Origin: Strigamia acuminata
Lineage: Eukaryota; Arthropoda; Chilopoda; Geophilomorpha; Linotaeniidae
Assembly: GCA_949358305.1 (NCBI GenBank)
Contig: OX442318.1
Location: 1,784,501-1,848,500, forward strand
Direction of reading: 5' to 3'
Length of the DNA: 64,000 bases
Part shown: piece after piece, positions 1 through 10,966 of the stretch
Numbering within the stretch: position 1 is the stretch's first letter
Layout of the letters: the number at the start of each line of letters is the position of its first letter
Notes under the pieces: model-generated
Databases searched by the model: none
Seen by the model: the letters and a program-made list of their open reading frames with translations, nothing else
What the model was told of the DNA's origin: nothing
Translations under genes and position numbers: made by a program

Positions 1-792
1 CCTACCACCTCCTCTCTGTACTCTCCATTAACCTCTCTAGAATCTTCCCATAATTTCAATGAATTGTTTACGTATCGAGATTTAGGGTGGAGTAAGTCAA
101 AAAGTTGAGAATTGGAGCAATCTGTACCAAGTTCTTCTGCTAACTTCTGCTTATAGAAATTTATATTACCATGATCGAAACAAGCGACAATAAGTGGAAA
201 CTGGATAATGTCATCTCTCACGAGACTAACAGTTTTGACGAGTCGAAAATCAAAATATGTAGCAATTTGATTGTAAACATTGTAAAACGACATGAGGATC
301 AGAATTAGGAAAAGTGAGTTTTTCAGTTTCTGCTGCACGGACGATTTTTTTCGCGTGGTGTTCTGATGTTTTTCAAGAATTGTTTGAATTTTGTGTTTCA
401 ACTTGGAATTTGCCTTTGTTATTTTTCTGAACTTCATAAAGGGCATTCTGCAGCCGTGAACAAATATTTGGATGATTGTTAAGCAAGACATTCCAAAATA
501 GAGTCCAACGTTTCCACCAAGGTCGCACAGTAAAGAGATGATGTCATAGGAAACATGTTCTTGCAAGGTTCGGACATGATTATTGACAACGATAACTTCC
601 AGAGCATACTCAGACTGATGAATATTCAATGTTTCATAGCGTATGCTTAGTTTTGTCACTTCGCATGAATCGGCACATTTGCAATGATTTCTAAGTTTTG
701 TTGTATGGATAAATTTTGTCCACATTTGATATTGCTGTCTTAGGTAAGTGGCGTTGCATTCCGGTAGGTCTGTCGTTTCGTAAAATGGAGAT
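1..792 (-). CDS. Fusion exon of DEG/ENaC copy 3, cut by window edge
   Basis: Same sequence as 13263-14054. The acceptor lies at 793-794. About 22 nt of the exon, including its donor, lie left of the window. It still contains TM2 of domain 1 and TM1 of domain 2. Confidence 0.75.
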
Positions 793-3700
793 CTAAAAAA
801 TAAGTTGAGTTACTTTGTGTTGGTTGTTGACAAATTGAAAATTGATACATACACGTGGGATTCATAGGGCAATACAAATAGCTGTATTTGAAAAGTGAGT
901 TTAAAATTTAAGTTGTTGCAGTTGCAGTTGTTTTACTGCGTAAATGGTGCGCGCATGCCCACATACTGAAAGCAGACTATCAGCCATCATTTAGATAGTC
1001 CGACACAACCTTCAGTCGAGCAATTTCAACGTTCACATGATTAAGGGACCACCAGAAAAGTATGGAGTAATTAATTGCCAAAAAAGGATGGCAAGTTACT
1101 TTATATCGGAGAACGAAGCAGACATTTTGTTTTGGGTTACTAAATGTCTATGATTCTTTTCTACCAGCAACGTTTTCTTAACTGCTCTTTAGTTGGTTAA
1201 AATTACACTAGGGGGTTTCATAAATGATGCGCTGAAGGCGCTGAAGCGATTATGACGATTATTCTGCTGAAGCGATTATCATGTGACTTGCGTGGGCCAA
1301 TCACATGAATAATCGCTTCAGCGTTTCCGCACTTATTTATAATCACTGAAAAAGGAGCTTTTCATGCTTAAAACATAACATAACATAACCGGAAGTCATG
1401 TGACAGTAGTATAATCAATTGAACCTAGCGTGGGTCTTCAATAATAGAGCGATTGTGATTATTGGAATAATCACTTCAGCGCTTTCAGTGCATCATTTAT
1501 GAAACCCCTTACTTACATGCCAGTTTAAATGTGCAGTTATTTTCTACACAGGCAACTTTTTTGTTATTTTGTTCGTTAATTCATTGTCTCACACTGGCAC
1601 TACAGTTACACAATTTTGCTATTCAGAGTGGAATTATTGGATTTTGCAGTTTACACTGAAAGGGTTTACGAATTCCAAAATAGAAGTTTTCTAACTAAAT
1701 ATTTTCATGAATAAATAAATAAATAAATAAAAATCCGGAAACTGGTCACAAAATTTACCACAGATTGTAAATCTTGCTCAGAGTAATTTTAGGGAATGAT
1801 GTGTTATTAAAACACGTGTACCTGCACTTAATTTTTTTCAAGAGACAAGGATGCAAGCAGCCAATTAAATTGTTGTCGCATGGATTTCGTTTTGTGTTGA
1901 CAAAGTTATACTGAAAGAAATTAATATTGTGAATGTTACTCAAATTAAAATATCTGAAGGAGAATTTACACATGATAAGATTAGTTGTATTTAATTTCAC
2001 GGCCTTTAGTGTTTATATCAGTGAACGTTAATTTTCGTTTTAGTTAAATTAGACAAGTTGCTTGAGAATGACTAGCGGTACCGGTAGTTGGACTTTGGAC
2101 CTTGTGAGCTTGAAGTCAGGGCATGCAAGCACACCGACCAAACTGATGTAGCTTCAAAACGAGCTTGCTCGAAATTCATCTCACTTCAATTTACGGGAGA
2201 CAGATCATTGGAAACAAGCTGGGATTTGTAATGCAGGGAAGCATTACACATTAGACTTCTAAACCCTGTCATTTTGTCCCTAAATAAAACACCGAAATAA
2301 TAGAAAATAAAGTAATTAAAAAAAAAAATTTTTTTTGCCAATATAAAGCAACAACAAACAAAATCCCACCAAAATTTGATATGATATGCTACAATCGGGA
2401 AATTAATCGCGCGGAAAACTAGAAAATATTTCTAGTTCGATTTTATTTTGCAGCCAATCACAGCTCATTTGCAGCAAACCCCGGATGCAACGTATCCGCG
2501 GCGTATCCGCAAGTGTGAACCGTCTTCCATGAAAATGACGGAAATGACTTTGTCATAATGACGTCATTTCTGTAATTTTCATGGAATACACCGCTAAAAG
2601 TGCACTAAAACCGGTTTATTAATTCAACCGGAGGTCGGAGAAATCTGAAAATACCTTAGGATACTAATATAGGTATGCTCGACTTAATGCCGTTGTCCGT
2701 TTCACTCTAGCTGCTATAGTTTTTGCGGAATCGTTGACGACGGACGGACGGACGGACAGACGGACATGACCGTTTCATGAGACTTTCTAAACATAGAGTT
2801 TAGAAGTCTAAAAGTCAACATAGAGTGAAGCACATAGTGTAAAAAAAGGAAGGATTTTCTTTTGGGTGTGTGGATTGGCAACCATTTTCAAATTTCTTTT
2901 TCATGTCAGTTTTACAATGTAAATTTGACGGCTAGTGCAGTTTGACATTATACAGGGTGAGCCAGAGAGACCTGATGATTTTGAAAATTTAATTACTTTG
3001 TAACTGATTAAAACTTCTATTGTTGAGCTATTGCTTCCTCCAACAATCTCTACTCTATACTCTTGTTCGATTCAAAAGGATGCTCTTCTCCCATTGGCCG
3101 AGCCGTATCACTGGTGTAGTGATCCAAAAATGTAGACCCAAACACCAGAAATGCATTACAATGTACAGACACTGTAATCGATTGCCTAGGCAACGGCCAA
3201 AAATTCAAACTTGTTTTTCCAGACATAATAACCGATAAACAGTTTTTCAGTTATATGTGCATAGAAATGTTATTTCCGAAAAGGAGATAACATTTCTTTA
3301 TAAAAATAATCAAAATTATATCAACTTAAATGGTAATAGCAATCACAAAACATAATAAAAATAAAAACTACTTCTCCTAGTGGTAGTAATACAGACTGGG
3401 GTTAGTAGTAATGCGGCTCGGCCAATGGGAGAAGGGCACCCTTTTGAGTCGAACAAGAGTATAGTCAAAATGGTGACTGATAAATAAGCACATAAATTCT
3501 TCAGATTTCTCTGGCCCGTTGAGTTTTGTTATTTTATTGTGTGTTCAATTGATAAATTATTCTTACCTTTTGCACATTCGACATAGCAATGGTACTTAGA
3601 TATACTAGTATACGGCTGCTATCTCGTCTATAAATTTTTATTCGAATCTTAACACCACCTTCATATGTAAGATGCGCTACTGGCGACGGATGAATTAATA

Positions 3701-3850
3701 GCTTTAAATTTAGAGAAGAAATAGAACACTTTTAATCGGATTTAAAAATTACAATTATTTACAGTTGCCATCACAACTTTCCATTGTAATAAATTGTTAT
3801 TGCAATACTTAAGTACCGTACTGCTTTATTAAAATTTTTTTTTGGGCTGA

Positions 3851-3883
<33 letters not shown>

Positions 3884-4951
3884 AAGTCGGTTTGGGGCGG
3901 CGCGCGGTGCAATAAACGCCGCCCGGCGTTTGTATTCGAGCCCGGCGTCTGAATGAAACGGGCGTTTAAATGAGGCAGTACGGTAATGACCATTTTGTCT
4001 CCTGAACTAAAATAAATTTAAATTTCTATAAAAATATAAGGTTTATAAAAGCAGTTCTGTTAATCTGCAAAATAGTTTGATTTTAATATCAATATACGAT
4101 GATATAAGCAAAAATATTTTATAATTTTGGCAAAAAAACACAACACTTACTTTAAAATCCCAACAACCTTCAGGAAATTTTAGTTTGATGACCATCTTGT
4201 AATTAACATTTCCAAATTGAAGTAATGCTAAATAAAAAGGAATTTTACAATAATAAACGTGGATTTGCATTTATCTAGTTTTCTAACTTACGGCTTGAAA
4301 TTTTACCAACTGGCCGTTCAAGATTAAGGAGGTTTTGAATTGTCAAGTTGCTGCGTGATTTTCTCTGCAAAGATATTTTCTTATTGCTTGTTAAAAAATA
4401 ATAAAGAAATGAAAATTTACCATTGAAAAATATGCATCAGATATGTAACTAGTTGTATGCAAATATTTTACCATCTCTTGAAGAGTGTATTTATATTTAC
4501 CAAATTCCAGTGCGTAAGATCCTTGACACAGGTTTAAAATGTATTTGTTCTGTTTGTTTTTGATATTTAGTTTTTGTTCGTTTTGGAAATGGAAATTTTG
4601 ATATTCTTGCGTTGATTCTGGGTAAATATAAACATTTGGAAAATCACCATGACTGGTTTCAATGAAGTACGCATCAACTGTTGTTGGTTCGCTCATGTAA
4701 TGCCAAATCCGTTCTCCCGTTTGAAAAACACACACTGTCAAATCTACAATGAGCAATGTAAATAATAGAATGGACATTTTCTTTTTCTTTTTTGAAATCT
4801 TCTTCATCGATTTGAAAAATGCTGGCATCTCCGATTGCTCTGCCATCACATTGGCAACGAGTTGTTGCATTTTTCTTTGTCGACGTTGTTGGATTCGTTC
4901 AAATGGTCGAATCAGTTTGTGTTCACCCATTTGGTATATTTTTATCGCCAT
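1..4951 (-). CDS. Two-domain DEG/ENaC channel gene, copy 3 (partial; 3' part beyond window)
   Basis: Exons (plus coordinates, transcribed right to left): 4421-4951, 4292-4364, 4151-4227, 3567-3701, 1822-1910, and a fusion exon ending at 792 and cut by the left edge. All lie inside the block repeated at 13263-23538, so they match those of the 10636-18213 gene. They encode domain 1: cytosolic basic N-tail, TM1, the FPNVYIYP stretch just after TM1, Cys-rich ectodomain and TM2 with the GMS filter motif. They continue into TM1 of domain 2. The second ectodomain and TM2 are off the window. The start is placed at the Met followed by Ala-Ile-Lys, after a possible TTTACAG acceptor; two upstream Met codons in the same open frame are alternatives. 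Introns carry MITEs, and a Tc1-type element lies just upstream of the start. Confidence 0.72.
1211..1509. mobile_element. MITE, 299 bp, TA target site
   Basis: Terminal inverted repeats of about 40 bp begin GGGGGTTTCATAAATGATGC and end in the near-complement, flanked by TA on both sides. It lies in an intron of DEG/ENaC copy 3. Copy 1 has the unoccupied site near 29850. Internal sequence repeats TGAAGCGATTAT motifs. No coding capacity. Confidence 0.7.
2251..2809. mobile_element. Probable non-autonomous DNA transposon, about 560 bp
   Basis: Ends are inverted repeats of about 15 bp (TTAGACTTCTAAAC at left, its complement at right). The interior includes a GACG/GACA simple tract (about 2737-2766). 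The equivalent interval in copy 1 (around 30745) lacks it. Exact ends and target duplication are unclear; a small hairpin lies just left of it. Confidence 0.45.
3058..3461. mobile_element. MITE, 404 bp, TA target site
   Basis: Inverted repeats of about 50 bp, starting TACTCTTGTTCGA and including CTCCCATTGGCCGAGCC, with TA at both borders (3056-3057, 3462-3463). Both tandem sub-copies of this interval in DEG/ENaC copy 1 have the empty site. A related end fragment seems to lie at 50297-50376. Confidence 0.7.
3816..3983. mobile_element. Small MITE (168 bp) holding a run of 29 C
   Basis: Ends CCGTACTGC / GCAGTACGG, with TA on both sides. GC-rich interior with the homopolymer at 3851-3879. Absent from copy 1, where the flanking sequences are joined near 31360. 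Confidence 0.6.
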
Positions 4952-5100
4952 ATTTTCATAAAAATAGACCTGTAAATTGAAATTCATAATAAATTGTTTT
5001 TTGTTGTCATTGCACAGTACACATGCAAGAGGAACACAGGGCAGGAAGTTATTTGAATCGTTAATCATAAATAACATTGTAATTTCAGTATAGGTTTATA

Positions 5101-6455
5101 AGGGTGAGGCACAAAAAATTATGAACACATGGGATTTGTTTGTTTTGAGGTCATCTCATTATTTTATTGTTTTCTAACATTTTCAAAACCATGACCATAA
5201 CCATGAAACCTTGTTTTTGAACATGGAAACTCTTAATTTTCGTCGTAATCAACTAAAATGAAAAAATACGTAGGTTCAAAAAATTATGAACAGTAGGTTT
5301 ACAATGATTTATGACAATGTAGGCAATGATTTAGTACCATTTAATACCCAACAAAGTTACCCTTAAGATGACTATGTACACCCTGTCTGAAATGGAATTA
5401 ATTAGTGATTTTAATGAGGAAAAGTAGCTGCAGCTTTGTGGACTGGGCCATTGTCTTGCTGAAAGGTGGCTTTTCTGCCTTTGAGTCAAGTTTTGTAGGG
5501 ACGTAAATGTTTCTGTAGTATGTCCTGATATGCATTTGCATACATCCTTCCAGAAATTAAGGCTAAAGATGTTTTTTCTTAAAATTGAAACCACTCCATA
5601 TCATCACAATTCCTCCACCTTTGAAAAATACTCCTCTTCTTCATGTAAATTAAGCCAATAGTGTTTTTTGCCATCTGGGCTATTAAGGTTGAACTTTTTT
5701 ATCACTGAAAATTATTTTTCTCTATTCTGCATCCCAGTTTGATATTTTTTGGCACACTTTAATCTGTCTTCTTTTTGCTTCTTTTTCAGGAATGGTTTTG
5801 CCTTCTTTTTCATCTACTTACAATTGTCATTCTTCTTCAAATCTCGAGTAACTGTAGTTTTTGATACATTTACACTCTATTCACTAGCAATTTTTCGATC
5901 AAACTGATTTTTATTTACAGCCAAATGGAAAATACGTCGCAGATCATATTGTTTCAGTTTACTTTTTCTCCCGCCACACTTCTTTCTCCCAGTCAAACTA
6001 CTTTTGCCATTGATCTATTGTGTTACGGTAGACCTTGCTCTGTTCAACCGACTTGCAATTACACTAAGAGAGACTTTTTCAGCTACTACTAGTAGGGTAT
6101 CAATTTGGCAGCATAGGATGAAATTCCCATTTCCACATTAAAATCATTAATTAATTCCATGTCAGACAGGGTGTACATAGTTATCTTAAAGTAGGGTAAC
6201 TTTATTGGATATTAAATGGTACTAAATCATTGCCTACATTGTCATACATCATTGGAAACCTATGGTTCATAATTTTTTGAATCTAGGTATTTTTTTTATT
6301 TTAGTTGATTACGACGAAAATTAAAGGTTTCCATGTTCAAAAACAAGGTTTCATGGTTATGGTCATGGTTTTGAAAATGTTAGAAAACAATAAAATAATG
6401 AGATGACCTCAAAACAAACAAATCCCATGTGTTCATAATTTTTTGTGCCTCACCT
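5101..6455 (-). mobile_element. Tc1/mariner-type transposon with very long (about 320 bp) inverted repeats
   Basis: Ends AGGGTGAGGCAC, flanked by TA. Left arm about 5101-5420, right arm about 6137-6455. Between them, on the minus strand, lies a decayed transposase. It inserted just upstream of the DEG/ENaC first coding exon. The unoccupied site is seen in copy 1 near 32480. Confidence 0.75.
5400..6075 (-). pseudogene. Broken Tc1-family transposase
   Basis: Several frames each hold pieces of a Tc1 transposase. A basic helix-turn-helix part with GRKKCGGRKSK lies near 5985. A GGGIVMIWSGF piece lies near 5600, and FQQDNGP followed by a His near 5450, which belong to the catalytic core. Stops and frameshifts separate them, so it is inactive. 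The longest surviving ORF (5331-5594) is partly in another frame and is not a real protein. Confidence 0.65.
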
Positions 6456-6620
6456 TAAAATATATTTCAGCAAATGCTTGTTCTATCTTTTGAACAACTT
6501 TGGTTATGAACATGATTCATCAAGTATGCGTTTAAGCATAACTGCATTTTTGAATTATTCTCCTTGATTAATTTTTCACAAATTTTTTTTGTGTCAAAGT
6601 AGTAATAGTGGAAATTAATA

Positions 6621-6915
6621 GCCCAAAGTTTAAATCTAGTTCTGGTAGTTGGTGCGAACGCATCTAGCCCAAAATTATCTAGTTTAAAAATTGTTAAACT
6701 AGGTAATTCTAATCCATTTGTGTGAACTAGATAATTGCCAAAGAACTAGATAACTGCCAAGGTCACTTCCCACAATTCCATGCGTAACCTGGTCAGTTGG
6801 TTGTCTATTGGCTGCATGCTAGCCTAGATACGTGGCTTTTTGCTTTTTGGTGCGAACGCTTTAGCCTGAACTTTTTAAGCTAATATCAGGCCAGAACTAG
6901 ATTTAAAGTTTGGGC
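6621..6915. mobile_element. MITE, 295 bp, TA target site
   Basis: 25-bp inverted repeats (GCCCAAAGTTTAAATCTAG at left, complement at right with one mismatch), TA at both borders. GGTGCGAACGC occurs twice inside or near the ends, and GGTGCGAAC once more just outside. Copy 1 lacks it near 32650. Confidence 0.65.
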
Positions 6916-7251
6916 TAGCCCAAACTTTCTGGTGCGAACAAGGTATAACCACTTGGCCACCCAAGGGTGACTTGCGTCACTGACACACACTGCTTACTGG
7001 ACCCACCACAGCCTCCATGAGCAGCTGCATGGACCGAGGTTATTACGGCAAAACAGTAAAGCGTACTGACCCCTTCACCCATGGGGATAACCTCCCTGTT
7101 GGTTGCTGTGTGGCGTGCCCAAGAGCCACAGCCAGCTTGTAGGTTAAACAAGGGAACTCCGACTCCTAGACAACAGATTACAGGTCACCAATTTTCTAAT
7201 TCTTGTGAACTCTTAAGATGTCAATTTTTTTGATTAGCTTTCTGTACTTAC

Positions 7252-7569
7252 AGTTTGAAGTTGCGATTAATGGAACTGCGGCACTTGATCTGTTCGTATT
7301 GCCACTGCAATGCAGTATATTGATGTTGTGTCTGTTGAAAGAGTAATTTAAAATTAATGACAACTTAAATAATTTATCACAAAGACTTGATTATAACTAA
7401 TCACCAGTTGAATGTCAGAAAACCAACCATTATAATGTTTTCAAAGTCATGAACATAGTTATTACTAATAACTATGATCATGTTTCGTCTGGACAGTAAA
7501 AATCAATAATATTTTGCAAAGAAATATGCTTACATCTTCCATGTACTTGACCCTAATGCCAGGAGCCAT
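7252..7569 (-). other. Two candidate upstream exons of DEG/ENaC copy 3 (7534-7569 and 7252-7331)
   Basis: A Met followed by eleven codons ends at a GAT/GTAAGC donor (7534-7569). An 80-nt segment between TTTCAACAG and a CT/GTAAGT donor (7252-7331) continues that frame and ends in phase 2. They lie upstream on the same strand as the channel gene and could give its N-terminus or 5' UTR. But phase 2 does not fit the first channel exon (phase 0), so a linking exon would be needed. I found none. Low confidence. Confidence 0.3.
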
Positions 7570-10500
7570 TGAGCAATATATAGTTTGCCAGAAAAATGTA
7601 TATACGAAATCTGTTCACGCTTACTGAGAAGATACAGGTTTTGTGTAAACATTTTTTTGTGTAAACATTTTTTTGTGTGTATATTGCTCTGGCGTACTCT
7701 GTATTTGTTAAAATGAGAATGAAAATTTTTAATACACTATAGATCTGTTTGTAGTACAATGAATTTTCAAAGGCAATCCCTGAATAGAAGAAACAGGCCT
7801 GTTCGCACAAATATTATTTTTAATTGTGGTACCGAACAACCAGGAACAACATTGATTCCTATATGGAGTATTAGATATCATGCACGGGAGAAATCAATGG
7901 TGAAAGACTGCACTTTTCATATTCTGCAACCAGAGCGTGCTGTCAAACATTAAAAATGGTAATTTCAAGGTTGATTACTATTTTTTTTTATTGGACAATA
8001 AGTTGAGGGAGAATTGATTAAAATTGGAAAATTTACACTGGAATAATTAATTAATTCAAATTGAAGAAGCAAATGGCAACATTCTGCGCTTCCAAGTTGC
8101 AGCGCCAATTAGTGGCGTAATACGAAACTAATATCAAGGTTTAAATGCGATCAATTTATTAAACCGATCTCATTAATTTAAATTATAAAAAAACAAAAAT
8201 ACTTATTAAAAATATGTGTTTATTATACGAGTTTTTAAACTCAAAATCAAACATGAAAATTCTAATTGCGGGAATGCTGCGGGATTGATCGCTACCAGTC
8301 AGCTTGTGGGAAATGGCGGTTGTTTGTTATGAGTATTTCTGCCAAATTGAGCATCAAACACGGATGGATTTCACCTATGACTGTGGGTAATCGTCTCGAA
8401 TAAAGCTACAAACCAATCTACAACCCGATTTCGTATAAAATCTTAACAAGTTCATTCATTTATTTATTTATTTATTTCTAGTCTGTTTTAATATTACGAC
8501 ACCGTGATGAAAGTCTCCGCCGAGCCACCTCGCGCAATTTGATCCCATCCTTGCAAGGTAAACAACATTTAATTTTGACATATAAATTTGGCACTCGTCT
8601 AGGTCTCGAGATTTTTATGGACCTAATTCAGTTAGTCAAAAATAAAAAAAAATCAAATCAAATCAGAATTTTGTTAATTTGATGTCCATTTTGTGTCATG
8701 GAAAATCTATTTTGCTGATGTTCGAAATATTAGACAATTTTAGCTATTTATTTTAAAAATCTTTGAAAATTTTAACTATTTTTTTAAAAAAAAGTTTGAA
8801 AATTTTAACTTTTTTTTAAAAAATTTTGTTTTAGATGTTTTCATGCTACGGATGTGATCAAACCAACTTTTATTATCACGTATAAGATGTGATACTTTGA
8901 GACAGTTGTTTTCCGTAGAAATGCTTTTGTTTTCCAAATAACCAATACAGACGATTTGATGTCTGTCTTATCAGACATTGAACAGGACGGTTTAGTTGCG
9001 ATCTTTGCCCGCATGAATCAGTTATTGATGCACTAACTTCTCGTGACGGATGATTTTTTATCTTTGTCAAGTGAGTTAATTATCTTAATTTTATCCAATA
9101 AAATAAATCGATTAACAAGCTTGCCCGTACCCTGTTGTGTCCATAATTAAGACAGATTTCAAATTCTCTGTTATTATTGATCGTCGAGGAGATTAGGTCC
9201 AGCCTGCCAAATTTCAACAATAAAACAAGGTAGTTGGTCTTTTTTTTTCTATCATTAGGTTTATTTCTACGATTTACACAATATTACAAATAGTGTATTT
9301 CAGGTGCACAACTAAAGGTATTCTCCTCTTCAAGTATTTGAGATGTGTTCTGTTGGAATCCGAGGCCATTCCTAGCAGAGACGATTCAGAAACAAAAAGA
9401 GAGAGAGAGTGTATTTTAAAGTTGTTAACAACCATTGAAACGGAGTTCAGTAGCTGCGACTACTGGTTAGCCAAAGTTAAATTTTAGATGAAAGATTTTA
9501 CATTTAAAAACATAGGACATTAAACATATTTACATTTAAATACATAACTTATAAGATTAAATACATTTAGATTTAAAAACATTTAGATTTAAAATATTTA
9601 GATTTTAAAACATTTAGATTTTAAAATATTAGATACTGAAGCAGTTTAGTAACTGGGACCATGAGTTAACCTAAAACTAAAACTTTGATATGAAACAACA
9701 AGAATTCATTTTACAATTTAGTTCACACGAGACGAAATACATTTAAAGTTTTTGAAATTTTGTTCGAGGCTGAGGTTAAAATTACTTTGTGAATAATGTG
9801 CTTTTAGTAAGCGACATGCATTGATGGAGCCGCCGTATGTGCTTTTGTAACTTAACTCTACTTTTGTGAATATTATTTGCAGTTTTTGCGATTAAATGAT
9901 TTTCAAATTTCAAATTAAATTATTTTAGTTGGTCGAAATTGGTGTTTTTTGCCACAATTAATAAAAATTATGCAATTATGTAGAGAATGCTTTCTGTCTT
10001 ACTTTTTGCTTACATTTTCAATACTTATACAATACCAGGCCATTCCCAGCAGAGGCGCTTCAGGAACGAAGAGAGAAAGTGCATTTGAAACGTTGATATC
10101 AGATACTAAAACAGTTGTAGTTAAAGTATATTGTTTTAGATGAAAGATTTTACATTTTACATTTATATACAAACAAGTTTAAATGTAATTATTTGATTAA
10201 ACAAGTGTTCGAATGCAACTGGTTTGTCAATGTGCTTTTAGAGGTTAAATGTTAAAGATAACTCAACTAGTGTATTTAGTGTATTTGAGAATGTGATCAA
10301 TATAGTGTGCACTGATGTGTCTGCTTGCAATGTTTCCTGTTTCTTAAATAGATTACACAAGTTGTTGCATTGAATAAGCTGCCATATTTGTTTTTGCATA
10401 AATCATAACGCAGTAAAGCTTTTTCGTTGTTTTGTTTTTAAAACTATTGAAGTTTCAACATTGGAAATGAGTCAATTATTTTCAAATTTCAAATGAAACT

Positions 10501-10635
10501 ATGGATGTTAGTTGGTCTAAATTGGTGTTTTTTTCAAAACTTTTATAAAATACCTGAAAAATGTGCGTGGAAAGTGAAATTATGGAATTATATAAGCGAT
10601 TGAAAAGTTACAGGGTGGTTTTGTTCACTTTTGAA
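7570..10635. other. Flank between DEG/ENaC copies 3 and 2; no gene supported
   Basis: AT-rich. Short stretches with splice-like borders on the plus strand occur near 8330-8400, 8487-8555, 8833-8880 and 9190-9230. Two of these (8300-8570) have a diverged counterpart at 39590-39850, and 9190-9230 resembles 63580-63635. I could not join them into a phase-consistent frame. ATTTAGATTTAAAA-type simple sequence lies at 9500-9620. These may be remains of a plus-strand gene carried with each array unit. Confidence 0.35.
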
Positions 10636-10966
10636 TCAAATGAAATATTCAATGAGAGAAAATATCGAGAGACCGGTCAAAATACCAAAAATTGATCCGA
10701 TTTGGCAGAGTAATTTGACAATGGAAATTACTTTCTGTTCTTCTATTACTTCTCGGATGTTGCTGTCCATAGTGAATATTATAAAACGGCGGTCCTCACG
10801 TTTAATTATTGAAGGAATGAATATGGTTTCTTCACAACGTGGTGCGCAGGAACAGTCTTTCTGGGGATTTGTTTTGAATTGACTCTCCAAATATTGTCTG
10901 GTAGTTTTCTTAGCTGTTATGTGATCTTCACAATAAGGCAACGAACTGTTTTCCATAAATGGTAAT
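10636..10966 (-). CDS. Last exon of DEG/ENaC copy 2 (end of ectodomain 2, TM2, stop)
   Basis: The exon begins with phase 2 after ACTATTAG and ends in a stop after 110 codons. It carries LPYC, CSCAPRCEE, the pre-TM2 segment and GSIFGILTGLS, the family's second membrane segment with a GLS filter triplet. Unlike domain 1 there is practically no cytosolic C-tail after IEYFI. It corresponds to 24592-24922 in copy 1, with scattered amino-acid differences. Confidence 0.75.

Larger units (their letters stand above)
1..10276. repeat. Left copy of a duplicated block of at least 10,276 bp
   Basis: Base n here equals base n+13262 throughout the stretches I compared: the start, the 29-C run, the Tc1 element, the flank, and the last identical bases at about 10276. 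The left limit is unknown because the window begins inside it. Right after 10276 the two copies differ by several substitutions within 50 bp. Confidence 0.9.

Noticed and set aside
4749-4961. 70-codon plus-strand ORF in each channel copy
   Set aside because: Antisense shadow of the conserved first DEG/ENaC exon.
7759-7953. 64-codon plus-strand ORF (also 21021-21215)
   Set aside because: No homology recognised. It overlaps another ORF on the other strand, and its presence in both blocks only reflects their identity.
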